Below, piece by piece: positions 55,391-63,158 of a stretch of 64,000 nucleotides of DNA. This stretch comes from Rubrivivax sp. (GTDB lineage: Bacteria > Pseudomonadota > Gammaproteobacteria > Burkholderiales > Burkholderiaceae_C): positions 1 to 64,000 of the forward strand of contig JAJTDM010000007.1 of NCBI GenBank assembly GCA_021300575.1, in the 5' to 3' direction. Every line of letters begins with the position of its first letter. Within the stretch, counting starts at the first letter, position 1. The position numbers and the translations under genes are program-made. The notes under the pieces were generated by a model. It ran no database searches. It saw nothing but the letters and a program-made list of their open reading frames with translations, and had not been told where the DNA came from.

Positions 55391-56727
55391 GCGCGCGGGC
55401 CCGGGTCTGGGTCTGGTCCCGGGCCCGCAAGAGGCAAACGGGTGGGCAGCGCCAGCGTCACGGCCCAGCACGCCAGCAGCATGAGCCCGGAGCCCAACAG
55501 CGACCACGACAGCCCGCCCCACTGGTACAGCAGCCCTGACAACAGCGTGCCGAAGAAGCGGCCCAGGGCATTGGCCGCGTAGTAGAAGCCCACGTCCTCG
55601 GCCGCCTTCTCCGAGCCGGCGTAGGCGAGGATCAGGTAGGAGTGCACCGAAGAGTTGACGGCAAAGGCCGCGCCAAACACCGCCAGCCCCGCCACCACCA
55701 CCCAGGTCAGCTGCGGCACCTGCACCCACACCAGGCCTGCCAGCACCAGCGGCACGGCGGCCAGCAGGGCCGACCAGGCGCGGGCCGCGGGCACTTCACG
55801 CGTGAGGCCGTCCTCGCTGCGCCGCACGATGGCCGGTGCTGCGGCCTGCACGACGCCGTAGCCGATGGTCCACAGCGCCAGGAATGCGCCCACCATGGTG
55901 AAGTTCCAGCCTGAGGCGTACAGGAACACGGGCACGCCCACCACAAACCACACATCGCGCGCGCCGAACAGGGCCACCCGCGCGGCGGCCAGCAGGTTGA
56001 TGGCCCGGCTCTTGGCGAAGAGTTCACGGGCTGACTTGGACGCCTTGTTCTTGCCCATCAGCGGCGGCACGAAGCCCACCACACCCACGAACACCAGCGC
56101 CAGCAGCGCGGCCATGGCCCACAGGGCGTGGGTGAAGCCCAGGGCCTGCAGCAGCACGCCGCCCAGGAAGAAGCCGATGCCCTTCATCGCGTTCTTGCTG
56201 CCGGTGAAGAAGGCCACCCACTTGAAGAGCTGGCCGCTGGCCTGGCTTGCGGTGAGCTTGATGGCCGACTTGCTGGCCGTCTTGGTCAGGTCCTTGGCCA
56301 CGCCACACAGGCCCTGCGCGCCCACCACCCAGGCCACGGATGCCGCCACCGTCCAGTCGGGTGACAAGGCCGACAGCATCAGAAACCCCAGGATCTGCGT
56401 GCCCAGCCCCACGGCCAGCATGCGCGCGATGCCGTAGCGGGTGGCCAGCCAGCCGCCCACCAGGTTCGCCACCACCCCGGCGGCTTCGTACAGCAGGAAC
56501 AGGAAGGCCAGGGTGAAAGGGGAGTAGCCCAGCTGGTAGAAGTGCAGCAGCACCAGCATGCGCAGCGCGCCGTCCGTGAGCGTGAAGCCCCAGTAGGCGG
56601 CGGTGACGATGGCGTAATGTTGGACCCCTCGCACGGCGGGTACGCCGTGCGATCCCCCGAGGGGATGCGGGCCGGCTTGGGGCGGCCCGGCGCTCGGCCC
56701 GCCCGCGCGGGAGTCATCTGACATCAC
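55387..56727 (-). CDS. arsJ: ArsJ organoarsenical efflux MFS transporter
   Basis: This 446-residue MFS protein matches ArsJ, which exports 1-arseno-3-phosphoglycerate. Key segments are [65 protein letters not shown] and [23 protein letters not shown]. It forms a pair with the GAPDH gene just upstream, whose product makes the arseno-compound from arsenate. The first ~35 residues (Gly/Pro-rich) are encoded by a REP-like palindrome and are probably an unusual extension. It also ends in a Pro/Gly/Asp-rich repeat. Confidence 0.93.
   Translation of the reverse strand: MMSDDSRAGGPSAGPPQAGPHPLGGSHGVPAVRGVQHYAIVTAAYWGFTLTDGALRMLVLLHFYQLGYSPFTLAFLFLLYEAAGVVANLVGGWLATRYGIARMLAVGLGTQILGFLMLSALSPDWTVAASVAWVVGAQGLCGVAKDLTKTASKSAIKLTASQASGQLFKWVAFFTGSKNAMKGIGFFLGGVLLQALGFTHALWAMAALLALVFVGVVGFVPPLMGKNKASKSARELFAKSRAINLLAAARVALFGARDVWFVVGVPVFLYASGWNFTMVGAFLALWTIGYGVVQAAAPAIVRRSEDGLTREVPAARAWSALLAAVPLVLAGLVWVQVPQLTWVVVAGLAVFGAAFAVNSSVHSYLILAYAGSEKAAEDVGFYYAANALGRFFGTLLSGLLYQWGGLSWSLLGSGLMLLACWAVTLALPTRLPLAGPGPDPDPGPRA
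56652..56688. repeat. REP-like palindrome inside the 5' end of arsJ
   Basis: Two adjacent hairpins, ATCCCC-CGA-GGGGAT (56652-56666) and GGGCCG-N8-CGGCCC (56669-56688), resemble dispersed palindromes of this order. They encode part of the Gly/Pro-rich N-terminus of ArsJ. The first hairpin shares the CCCCGAGGGG core with the element at 53748. Confidence 0.55.
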
Positions 56728-57800
56728 ACCCCCTGCTGCTGCAGATGGCAGGCCAGGTCCACCATGCGGCAGGCGTAGCCCATCTCGTTGTCGTACCAGG
56801 CGTACACCTTCAGCAAGGTGCCGTCGGTCACCATGGTGGACAGCGCGTCCACGATGGAGCTGCGGGTGTCGCGTGCGTAGTCGGCGCTGACCAGCGGGCG
56901 CTCCTCGTAACCCAGGATGCCCGCCAGCGACCCGCGCGCGGCCTGCGCGAACAGGGCGTTCACTTCCTCGGCGGTGGTCGCGCGCTGCAGTTCGAACACG
57001 CAGTCGGTGAGCGACGCGTTGAGCACCGGGGCCCGCACGGCGTGCCCGTTGAGCTTACCCTTGAGTTCGGGGTAGATCAAGGCGATGGCCGTGGCGCTGC
57101 CCGTGGTGGTGGGCGCCAGGCTCAGCATGGCGCTGCGGGCACGCCGCAGGTCCTTGTGGGGCGCGTCCACCACGAGGTTGGTGTTGGTGGGGTCGTGGAT
57201 GGTGGTGATCTGGCCGTGGCGGATACCCAGGGCCTCGTGTACCACCTTCACCACGGGCGCCAGGCAGTTGGTGGTACACGAAGCGGCGGTGACGATGGGG
57301 TGCTGCTGCGGGTGATACAGGTGCTCGTTCACACCCACCACCACGTTGAGCACGCCGCCGGTCTTCACCGGGGCCGCCACGATCACGCGCTTGGCGCCCC
57401 TGTCCAGGTGGCCTTGTAGCGTCTCGGGGGTGAGGAACTTGCCCGTGCACTCCAGCACCAGGTCCACGCCCAGGTCACCCCAAGGGATGTCGGCTGCGGT
57501 GGCGTGCGCGCTGAAGCCGAGCGTGCGCGCGCCGATGCGCACTGAATGCTCATCAAGCGCCTCGATGTCCTCGCGCCAGCGGCCCTGCACGCTGTCAAAC
57601 GCCAGCAGGTGCGCCGTGGCGGTACTGCCTCCCTTGAGTTCGTTCAGGTGCACCACCTCCAGGCGGTTGCCCGCGCGCGGGTCGTCCTGCGGGCGCTCGG
57701 CCGCGCCGAAGGCGGCGCGCAGCGCCAGGCGGCCGATGCGGCCCATGCCGTTGATGCCGACTTTCATGGGTGGGGTCTGGGTCATGGAGTGGGTGGTCAT
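56724..57800 (-). CDS. ArsJ-associated glyceraldehyde-3-phosphate dehydrogenase
   Basis: This 358-residue GAPDH has NAD-binding [15 protein letters not shown], the catalytic Cys in [13 protein letters not shown], and the [23 protein letters not shown] loop. It differs from glycolytic GapA and fits the ars-linked group that uses arsenate to form 1-arseno-3-phosphoglycerate for export by ArsJ. It is the first gene of the ars operon and its end overlaps arsJ. The ATG at 57800 gives a short Thr-rich leader; ATGs at 57785 and 57767 are alternatives, the last giving MKVGINGMG. Confidence 0.93.
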   Translation of the reverse strand: MTTHSMTQTPPMKVGINGMGRIGRLALRAAFGAAERPQDDPRAGNRLEVVHLNELKGGSTATAHLLAFDSVQGRWREDIEALDEHSVRIGARTLGFSAHATAADIPWGDLGVDLVLECTGKFLTPETLQGHLDRGAKRVIVAAPVKTGGVLNVVVGVNEHLYHPQQHPIVTAASCTTNCLAPVVKVVHEALGIRHGQITTIHDPTNTNLVVDAPHKDLRRARSAMLSLAPTTTGSATAIALIYPELKGKLNGHAVRAPVLNASLTDCVFELQRATTAEEVNALFAQAARGSLAGILGYEERPLVSADYARDTRSSIVDALSTMVTDGTLLKVYAWYDNEMGYACRMVDLACHLQQQGV

Positions 57801-57818
57801 GGGCGGCGGGGCGTCGAC

Positions 57819-57855
57819 ATTCGATCGATCTTTGATATTTCCACCGAAATCGAAT
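57819..57855. promoter_or_regulatory. Candidate ArsR operator
   Basis: ATTCGAT (57819-57825) and ATCGAAT (57849-57855) form a 7-bp inverted repeat 23 bp apart in AT-rich DNA just upstream of the ars operon. It overlaps the predicted -10 (GATCAT, minus strand). Position suggests ArsR binding. Confidence 0.5.
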
Positions 57856-57869
57856 GATCCACCTTCGAG

Positions 57870-57886
57870 ATGACAGTTGTGTGACG
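57870..57886 (-). promoter_or_regulatory. Candidate Pho box of the ars operon
   Basis: On the minus strand CGTCACACAACTGTCAT has GTCA cores exactly 11 bp apart, then 10 nt, then a GATCAT -10-like hexamer. It lies about 70 bp before the GAPDH start and points to it. Confidence 0.55.
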
Positions 57887-57952
57887 ATGGCTGCAGCAGT
57901 CCCGTGCTGACTTGCCAAGATCTGGTGACCAGGCCTTCATCAGGCTCTCTTG

Positions 57953-57981
57953 TTGACCATGAACTGTGTAAACGGTATAAA
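57953..57981 (+). promoter_or_regulatory. Sigma-70-type promoter of the DNA-binding-like gene
   Basis: TTGACC (57953-57958) and TATAAA (57976-57981) are separated by exactly 17 bp, a near-consensus housekeeping promoter 34 bp before the ATG at 58015. Confidence 0.75.
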
Positions 57982-57986
57982 CAGTT
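57962..57986. promoter_or_regulatory. 25-bp near-palindromic operator overlapping the promoter
   Basis: AACTGTGTAAAC-G-GTATAAACAGTT matches its reverse complement at 10 of 12 arm positions. It covers the spacer and -10 of the promoter, so binding would block transcription. Autorepression by the gene behind it is an inference. Confidence 0.6.
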
Positions 57987-58014
57987 TTGGATTCATCTGT
58001 GCAAGGAGTACCGA

Positions 58015-58455
58015 ATGAAATCGAATGCAGTTTCGTCCGCCAAGCCTGTGAGGGCGGCAAGCACACGACCCGCATCGGCGCCGGCGCCGGCGTCGAAACC
58101 TTCCGTCCCCAGGAAGCGTTCAAGCGCCGCTGCCAAGGCTGTGAGCCCGGCAGCCACCCCTGCTGCCCCGAGGGCGGCGGCTGGCTCGACAGCATCGCCC
58201 ACGCCGGCGCCGGAGAAGCCCGCCAAGGCCCCCAAGGTCCGGCTGGTGCGAGACAGTTTCACCATGCCTGAAGCTGATTTCGCCTTGGTGGCCACCCTCA
58301 AGGAACGCGCCTTGAAGAATGGGCGCGCCGCCAAGAAGAGTGAGTTGCTGCGCGCTGGGCTGCAATTGCTGGGCCAGCAGTCTCCGGCAGCCCTCGTGGC
58401 GGCGTTGGAGCGCCTTCAGCCGATCAAGACAGGGCGTCCCAAGCGCAGCGATTGA
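58015..58455 (+). CDS. Basic Ala/Pro/Lys-rich protein with a DNA-binding-like C-terminus
   Basis: This 146-residue protein has a disordered N-terminal half of Ala, Pro, Ser and Lys/Arg, like histone-H1-type tails. The conserved C-terminal domain reads VRDSFTMPEADFALVATLKERALKNGRAAKKSELLRAGLQLL, which looks like a ribbon-helix-helix fold: a strand, two helices and a KKSELLRAG turn. Similar proteins are common in Burkholderiales. AAGGAG lies 7 nt before the ATG. It has a strong promoter with an overlapping palindrome, which suggests self-control. Confidence 0.72.
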   Translation: MKSNAVSSAKPVRAASTRPASAPAPASKPSVPRKRSSAAAKAVSPAATPAAPRAAAGSTASPTPAPEKPAKAPKVRLVRDSFTMPEADFALVATLKERALKNGRAAKKSELLRAGLQLLGQQSPAALVAALERLQPIKTGRPKRSD

Positions 58456-58517
58456 GCAGTGGCTTCGCGCCCTGCAACAACATCCCTTGGCCCGCCAAGC
58501 TGCGTCAGGGGGGGCGT

Positions 58518-59546
58518 TCAACGTCCCCGGTCCCGCAGTCGATGCATCACCCGCCAGGCGATCAGCCCGGTGAAGGCCGTGATCAAGCCCACCATCCACC
58601 AGAAGCCGGCAGGGGTCTGCGCAAACGGGATGCCGCCTACGTTCATGCCGAACAGGCCCGAGGTCAGGTTGATGGGCAGCGCCAGCACCGTGACCATGGT
58701 CAGCATGAACAGGCTCCGGTTGTTCTCCTCGGCCACTTTGGTGGCCGACTCTTCCTGCATGAGCTTGACGCGGTCCTGCAAGGCCGCAATGTCTCGCAGG
58801 ACAAGGGAGAACTCCTCGTTGGCTTGCGCGAGCTGTTGCAGATCGTCCGCAGACATCCAGCCTGGCGGGCGGCCCAGCACCCGCGTGAGCGCGCTCGGCT
58901 CGGGGGTGAGCAGGCGCTGAAGTCGCACCATCAGGCGCCGCAGGCCGGCCAGTTCCGCGCCGTGCCGCTCGTGCCGACCTGCCAGCAGCTCGTCCTCCAC
59001 CTCGTCCAGGCGCTCCGAGGCGCGGCGCAGGATGCGCTGCAATTCATCGGCCTGGTCTCGCAGCAGGTGGTCGAGCAGGTCCACGCTGCTGGTCATGGCG
59101 GCCCCCCGCCGCACGGCGGTGCGAAGCCGGTCCACCGAGCGCAGCGGCCTGCGCCTTGCCGTGACCACCAGGCCTCGCGTCACACTGGCCCACAGGGTCT
59201 CAACCTCCTTGGCGTCGAAGCTGAAGTCGAAGGTCACGTCGTTGAGAACGGCAAACAGTGCATCCTCATCACGCTCTATCCGCGACGAGCGTGACCCCTC
59301 CACCAGCGCTTCGAAGAAGTTCTCGCTCAGTCCGGCGTGCGCCCGCAGCCAGCGCAAGCTGGCGGTGTGGCTCAGGTTCATGTGCAGCCACACGAACCCC
59401 GGGCCTTGTTGTGAGAGCAGTGAGTGCGCTTCGGTGGTCGATGCGACGCTGTGGACGCCCCCATCGGGTTCGAAGCGATAGCCGCAGATCAGCCCGTCAT
59501 CGGCGTGGTGGGTCAGTGCGGATGGGGCAGGCTCTGGAGAGGTCAT
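58518..59546 (-). CDS. CorA/ZntB-family divalent metal transporter
   Basis: This 342-residue protein has a long cytoplasmic domain and two C-terminal helices. The first is followed by the pore motif FGMNVGGIP (GMN), and the loop before the last helix reads QTPAGFWWMVG. N-terminal features (ICGYRFEPDGG, PGFVWLHMNLSH) fit ZntB-like members, so Mg2+, Zn2+ or similar is carried. I chose the ATG at 59546; the frame extends 56 codons upstream, through the candidate Pho box. Under phosphate limits Mg demand changes, which fits such control. Confidence 0.87.
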   Translation of the reverse strand: MTSPEPAPSALTHHADDGLICGYRFEPDGGVHSVASTTEAHSLLSQQGPGFVWLHMNLSHTASLRWLRAHAGLSENFFEALVEGSRSSRIERDEDALFAVLNDVTFDFSFDAKEVETLWASVTRGLVVTARRRPLRSVDRLRTAVRRGAAMTSSVDLLDHLLRDQADELQRILRRASERLDEVEDELLAGRHERHGAELAGLRRLMVRLQRLLTPEPSALTRVLGRPPGWMSADDLQQLAQANEEFSLVLRDIAALQDRVKLMQEESATKVAEENNRSLFMLTMVTVLALPINLTSGLFGMNVGGIPFAQTPAGFWWMVGLITAFTGLIAWRVMHRLRDRGR

Positions 59547-59598
59547 CAGGCGGCAGCGCGGCTGTCCAGCGATTGAACCGGGCTTGTCGTTCACCTGC

Positions 59599-59616
59599 AT
59601 GACAAGGTGATGACAA
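59599..59616 (-). promoter_or_regulatory. Candidate Pho box of the CorA/ZntB-like gene
   Basis: On the minus strand TTGTCATCACCTTGTCAT repeats TTGTCAT exactly 11 bp apart, the cleanest repeat in the window. It ends about 52 bp before the chosen ATG. Confidence 0.65.
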
Positions 59617-59681
59617 CTCTCGGTCGTGCAACCCCAGGCGCGGGAGAGCAGTGCTGTGGTTTGTGACATGGCAGCCCACGC

Positions 59682-59700
59682 GGTCACATCCGCGTCACTT
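59682..59700 (+). promoter_or_regulatory. Candidate Pho box of the LpxH-like gene
   Basis: GGTCACATCCGCGTCACTT has two GTCAC half-sites 11 bp apart, 44 bp before the GTG start at 59744 and pointing toward it. Confidence 0.5.
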
Positions 59701-59743
59701 CGGCTGAGCATCATGCCGCTGGCGAAACCTTGAGGAGCGTCCG

Positions 59744-60601
59744 GTGGATGATGACTCTGCAGTGAAGATTGATGTCCGCACCGTCTGGATCTCCGATCTG
59801 CATCTCGGCACCCCGGGGTGTCAGGCGCAGGCGTTGCTCGACTTCCTGCGCGACATCAAGTGCAACACGCTGTACCTGGTGGGCGACATCATCGACGGCT
59901 GGCAGTTGCGGCGCACCTGGTACTGGCCGCAACTGCACAACGATGTGGTGCAGAAGATCCTGCGCAAGGCGCGAAAAGGTGTGCGCGTCGTCTTCGTTCC
60001 CGGCAACCATGACGAGTTCGCACGGCGCTATGTCGCGCACAACTTTGGCGGGGTGGACGTGGCGGAGGAGTGCATCCATGTCACGGCCGATGGGCGGCGC
60101 CTGTGGGTGACGCACGGGGACCTTTTCGATGGCGTCATCCAGTGCGCCAAGTGGCTGGCCTATCTTGGAGATGCAGCCTACGAACTCAGCCTGAAGGTCA
60201 ACCGCTGGTTCAATCGCCTGAGGGCGCGGCTTGGGTTGCCCTACTGGAGCCTGTCGCGCTATCTCAAGCTGAAGGTCAAGCGCGCAGTGAGCTACGTGAG
60301 CGACTTCGAGACCGCCGTGGCGCACGAAGCCCGCAAGCGAGGCGCTGACGGCGTGGTGTGCGGTCACATCCACCATGCCGAGATTCGCGAGATTGAGGGC
60401 GTGCTGTACTGCAACGACGGTGACTGGGTGGAGTCACTGACCGCGCTCGTCGAGCATCATGACGGGCGCCTGGAAATCATTGACCGCAGTGCCTCGCTCG
60501 AGGCGGCACACCGACCGCTCGCCCTGCCCGGGGCCGTGGAACCTGTGCAGCCTGTCGTGCTCCCCGAGCCCGACACGGTGTTGCCGCAGACCAGGGCCTG
60601 A
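59744..60601 (+). CDS. LpxH-like UDP-2,3-diacylglucosamine diphosphatase family phosphoesterase
   Basis: This 285-residue calcineurin-fold protein has WISDLHLGTPG (D, H), LVGDIIDGW, VPGNHDEFARR, THGDLFDG and GHIHHAEI, so all metal ligands are present. It resembles the YbbF/LpxH-like UDP-diacylglucosamine diphosphatases (COG2908), which here may act on a lipid or nucleotide-sugar pyrophosphate rather than in core lipid A synthesis. GAGGAG lies 6 nt before the GTG. It has a candidate Pho box and converges with a UDP-sugar dehydrogenase gene. Confidence 0.87.
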   Translation: MDDDSAVKIDVRTVWISDLHLGTPGCQAQALLDFLRDIKCNTLYLVGDIIDGWQLRRTWYWPQLHNDVVQKILRKARKGVRVVFVPGNHDEFARRYVAHNFGGVDVAEECIHVTADGRRLWVTHGDLFDGVIQCAKWLAYLGDAAYELSLKVNRWFNRLRARLGLPYWSLSRYLKLKVKRAVSYVSDFETAVAHEARKRGADGVVCGHIHHAEIREIEGVLYCNDGDWVESLTALVEHHDGRLEIIDRSASLEAAHRPLALPGAVEPVQPVVLPEPDTVLPQTRA

Positions 60602-60658
60602 AGAGGCTGACACGGGCTCCCGTTCAGATCGCCCCCCGACGGCCAGGGGCGAACTGCG

Positions 60659-62038
60659 TCAGGCTGCCAAAGCCTGTAAACGTTCTTCGGGCAGGCGCGA
60701 CCAGCGGGCATCCACACTGCCGCGGCCAATGCCCAGGTGCTCGAAGCCGAGCTGCAGCATCAGCCCCGGGTCATACAGGTTGCGGCCATCCAGCAGCACA
60801 GGCGTCTTCATGCGCGCCTTCAGGGCACCGAAGTCCGGGCTGCGGAACTCCCGCCACTCGGTCACGATCGCCAATGCGCTGGCTCCATCGGCGGCGGAAA
60901 GCGGATCGTCGCAAAGCGTCAGACGGGGGCGGTCGGGCCACAACGCAGCCACCCCAGGCATCGCCACCGGATCGAAGGCGCGCACCGTGGCGCCGCACTT
61001 CAGCAACTCGTCGATGAGCAGCAGGCTGGGGGCTTCCCGCAGGTCGTCGGTGTCGGGCTTGAAGGACAGCCCCCAGACCCCGAAGGTCAGACCCCTCAGG
61101 TCGTCACCGTAGCGGTGCCGGATGCGTTGCCCCAGCAAGCGCTTCTGTTGCTCGTTGACTTCCCGTACGGCCCCCACGATCTGCAGGTCCAGCCCTGTGT
61201 CCTGCCCCATGCGCGCCAAAGCCTGCACGTCCTTGGGAAAGCAGGATCCACCCCAGCCGCAACCCGCGTACAGGAAGTGCGTGCCGATGCGAGGGTCCGC
61301 GCCGATGCCCATGCGGACCTGTTCGATGTCCGCCCCCAGACGTTCGGCCAGGCGTGACATCTCGTTCATGAAGCTGATGCGTGAGGCCAGCATGGCGTTG
61401 GCCACGTACTTGGTCAGTTCCGCACTGCGCGGGTCCATCACGAGCACCCGATCCCGGTTGCGCAGGAAGGGCGCGTACAGCGCGCGCATGAGCAAGGTGG
61501 CCTGCTCGTCATCGGCGCCGATCACCACGCGGTCAGGGTGCATGAAGTCGGCAATGGCAGCCCCTTCCTTGAGGAACTCGGGGTTGGACACCACCGCGAA
61601 AGGCACGATGGCTTCGCGCTCGCGCAGGGCCTGACCGATCTCCTGGCGCACGCGGTCTGCCGTGCCCACGGGCACCGTGCTCTTGTCGACCACGACCTTG
61701 TAGTCCTGCATGTGGCGTCCGATCGTGCGTGCCACCTCCAGCACGTGCGCAAGATCGGCCGAGCCATCCTCGGCCGCAGGCGTGCCCACGGCGATGAAGA
61801 CGATGGTGCCGTGGACGGTGGCCTGCACCGCATCGGTGGTGAACTGCAGACGCCCGGCCGCAGCATTGCGTGTCACCAAGTCCGCCAGGCCGGGCTCGTG
61901 AATGGGGACGCGACCTTGCCGCAGCATCTCGACCCGTGAGCTGTCCACGTCGACGCACACCACGCTGTTGCCCATGTCGGACAGGCAGGCCGCCGTCACC
62001 AGGCCCACATAGCCGGCACCAAACACAGTGATCTTCAT
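60659..62038 (-). CDS. ugd: UDP-glucose/GDP-mannose 6-dehydrogenase family protein
   Basis: This 459-residue enzyme oxidises a nucleotide sugar to its uronic acid. It has Rossmann motif [56 protein letters not shown], catalytic Cys in [13 protein letters not shown] and [18 protein letters not shown]-glucose is the most likely substrate. The ATG at 62038 gives MKITVFGAG; the frame is open 11 codons further up. A candidate Pho box lies upstream. Its UDP-glucuronate could feed glucuronosyl lipid or exopolysaccharide synthesis. Confidence 0.94.
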   Translation of the reverse strand: MKITVFGAGYVGLVTAACLSDMGNSVVCVDVDSSRVEMLRQGRVPIHEPGLADLVTRNAAAGRLQFTTDAVQATVHGTIVFIAVGTPAAEDGSADLAHVLEVARTIGRHMQDYKVVVDKSTVPVGTADRVRQEIGQALREREAIVPFAVVSNPEFLKEGAAIADFMHPDRVVIGADDEQATLLMRALYAPFLRNRDRVLVMDPRSAELTKYVANAMLASRISFMNEMSRLAERLGADIEQVRMGIGADPRIGTHFLYAGCGWGGSCFPKDVQALARMGQDTGLDLQIVGAVREVNEQQKRLLGQRIRHRYGDDLRGLTFGVWGLSFKPDTDDLREAPSLLLIDELLKCGATVRAFDPVAMPGVAALWPDRPRLTLCDDPLSAADGASALAIVTEWREFRSPDFGALKARMKTPVLLDGRNLYDPGLMLQLGFEHLGIGRGSVDARWSRLPEERLQALAA

Positions 62039-62112
62039 CGCAGGTCTCCAGCGGCCACTGGGGCGACGCACACCGCCGCTTCAGCACCTGACTGCAATGC
62101 TGCTGGGCTTAC

Positions 62113-62129
62113 GTGACGCTGCCGTGAAG
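62113..62129 (-). promoter_or_regulatory. Candidate Pho box of ugd
   Basis: On the minus strand CTTCACGGCAGCGTCAC has half-sites 11 bp apart. It sits in the 97-bp gap between the psd stop and the ugd start and points to ugd. Confidence 0.5.
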
Positions 62130-62135
62130 CTTGTC

Positions 62136-63098
62136 CTACACAACGGTGACAGTCCCTGTGGCCTGCGGGTCCGCCGCGTCGGGCAGCAGCATCAAGGGCT
62201 CGCCCATGCGGATGTGCTGACCCTCGGCGATGTTCGGCGCCAGGCGGAAGCCAGGTGGCGCGAAGACGATGATCGTGGAGCCGTGCTGGAACCAGCCCAG
62301 CTCCTGACCCTTGGACACCTCCACCTCGCAGGGCAGCTCGTGCGGACCTCGGTAGCGCAGGTGCAGCAGCACGTCCAGAAAGTGAAACCGCATGCTGGCC
62401 ACCAGGATGGCCGCCACCGGCACCAAGGCGATGTCGTGGCCGCCGCGCGCCAGACGTGTGTGCAACACCGCCCGTTCGTTGCGGCAGAACAACCGCTCAA
62501 CGCGCCGCAGCGCGATCGGGTTCACGTTCCAGGTGTCGCCGCTGATGTAGCGCAAGTGCCGGATGGTGGCGTCATGAGGGGCATGGAAGCGGTGGTACAT
62601 CGCTGAGGTCAAGCGCAGCGTGACATAGCTTCCACCTTCGAAGGCGCAGGGATTGTCGGCGTTGCCCATCAGGTCCTTCAGGTCATAGGCGAAGCCTTTG
62701 GCCTGGAAGACCTGACCCTTCATCACCGAACCACAGGCGCCCACGATGCCGTCGCTGGGGCTGACCAGCACCGCAGGGTCAGGATCGACAGTTCGCGCCC
62801 CGGGCTTCAGCTCTCGGGTGAAGCATTCGTGCAGGCTGCTGAAGTGCGACTTCCGGGCGTCGCTGAGGTCCAGTTCGGTGAACAGCCTCCAGATGAAGAT
62901 CGAGATCCGGGTCAGCGCGGGGCTCCGAAGTCCACTAAACCAGCCCATGAAGTGCGTCAGGGCGATGCGGGGCACCCGGTTGGTGAGCAGGAAATTCAAG
63001 TCTTCCTGCAGCAACAGGCGCTGCCACACCCCGCGAGGCTTGGCCGCTTTGCCGGAAGTTGGCGGCAGCGCTGAGGAATTGGAGGGATCTGGGTTCAT
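62136..63098 (-). CDS. psd: Phosphatidylserine decarboxylase proenzyme
   Basis: This 320-residue enzyme makes phosphatidylethanolamine from phosphatidylserine using a pyruvoyl group. The self-cleavage motif is HGST in GWFQHGSTIIVF, where the usual proteobacterial form is LGST; the Ser becomes pyruvoyl. The triad Asp is in SPSDGIVGACG and His in MYHRFHAPHDATI. No long transmembrane helix is visible. It is divergent from a class-III aminotransferase and precedes ugd. The change from L to H in the motif suggests a paralogue with another substrate. Confidence 0.9.
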   Translation of the reverse strand: MNPDPSNSSALPPTSGKAAKPRGVWQRLLLQEDLNFLLTNRVPRIALTHFMGWFSGLRSPALTRISIFIWRLFTELDLSDARKSHFSSLHECFTRELKPGARTVDPDPAVLVSPSDGIVGACGSVMKGQVFQAKGFAYDLKDLMGNADNPCAFEGGSYVTLRLTSAMYHRFHAPHDATIRHLRYISGDTWNVNPIALRRVERLFCRNERAVLHTRLARGGHDIALVPVAAILVASMRFHFLDVLLHLRYRGPHELPCEVEVSKGQELGWFQHGSTIIVFAPPGFRLAPNIAEGQHIRMGEPLMLLPDAADPQATGTVTVV

Positions 63099-63107
63099 TT
63101 CATCAGC

Positions 63108-63136
63108 CTGTCAAGAGTCTGGAATACATCTGTCAT
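63108..63136 (+). promoter_or_regulatory. Triple 11-bp repeat, candidate Pho box of the aminotransferase gene
   Basis: CTGTCA (63108), CTGGAA (63119) and CTGTCA (63130) occur at exact 11-bp steps. Two half-sites are perfect and the middle one matches 4 of 6. It is just upstream of the ATG at 63159 and between divergent psd and aminotransferase genes. Confidence 0.6.
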
Positions 63137-63158
63137 GTCTTCACCAAGAGTTGATGCC

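Noticed and set aside
53801..55582. 593-codon frame opposite acr3 and arsR
   Set aside because: It has extreme His/Gln/Gly content and spans several real ars genes; shadow frame.
63099..63158. Separate Pho box for psd on the minus strand
   Set aside because: No 11-bp repeat reads toward psd; only the plus-strand triple repeat is clear.
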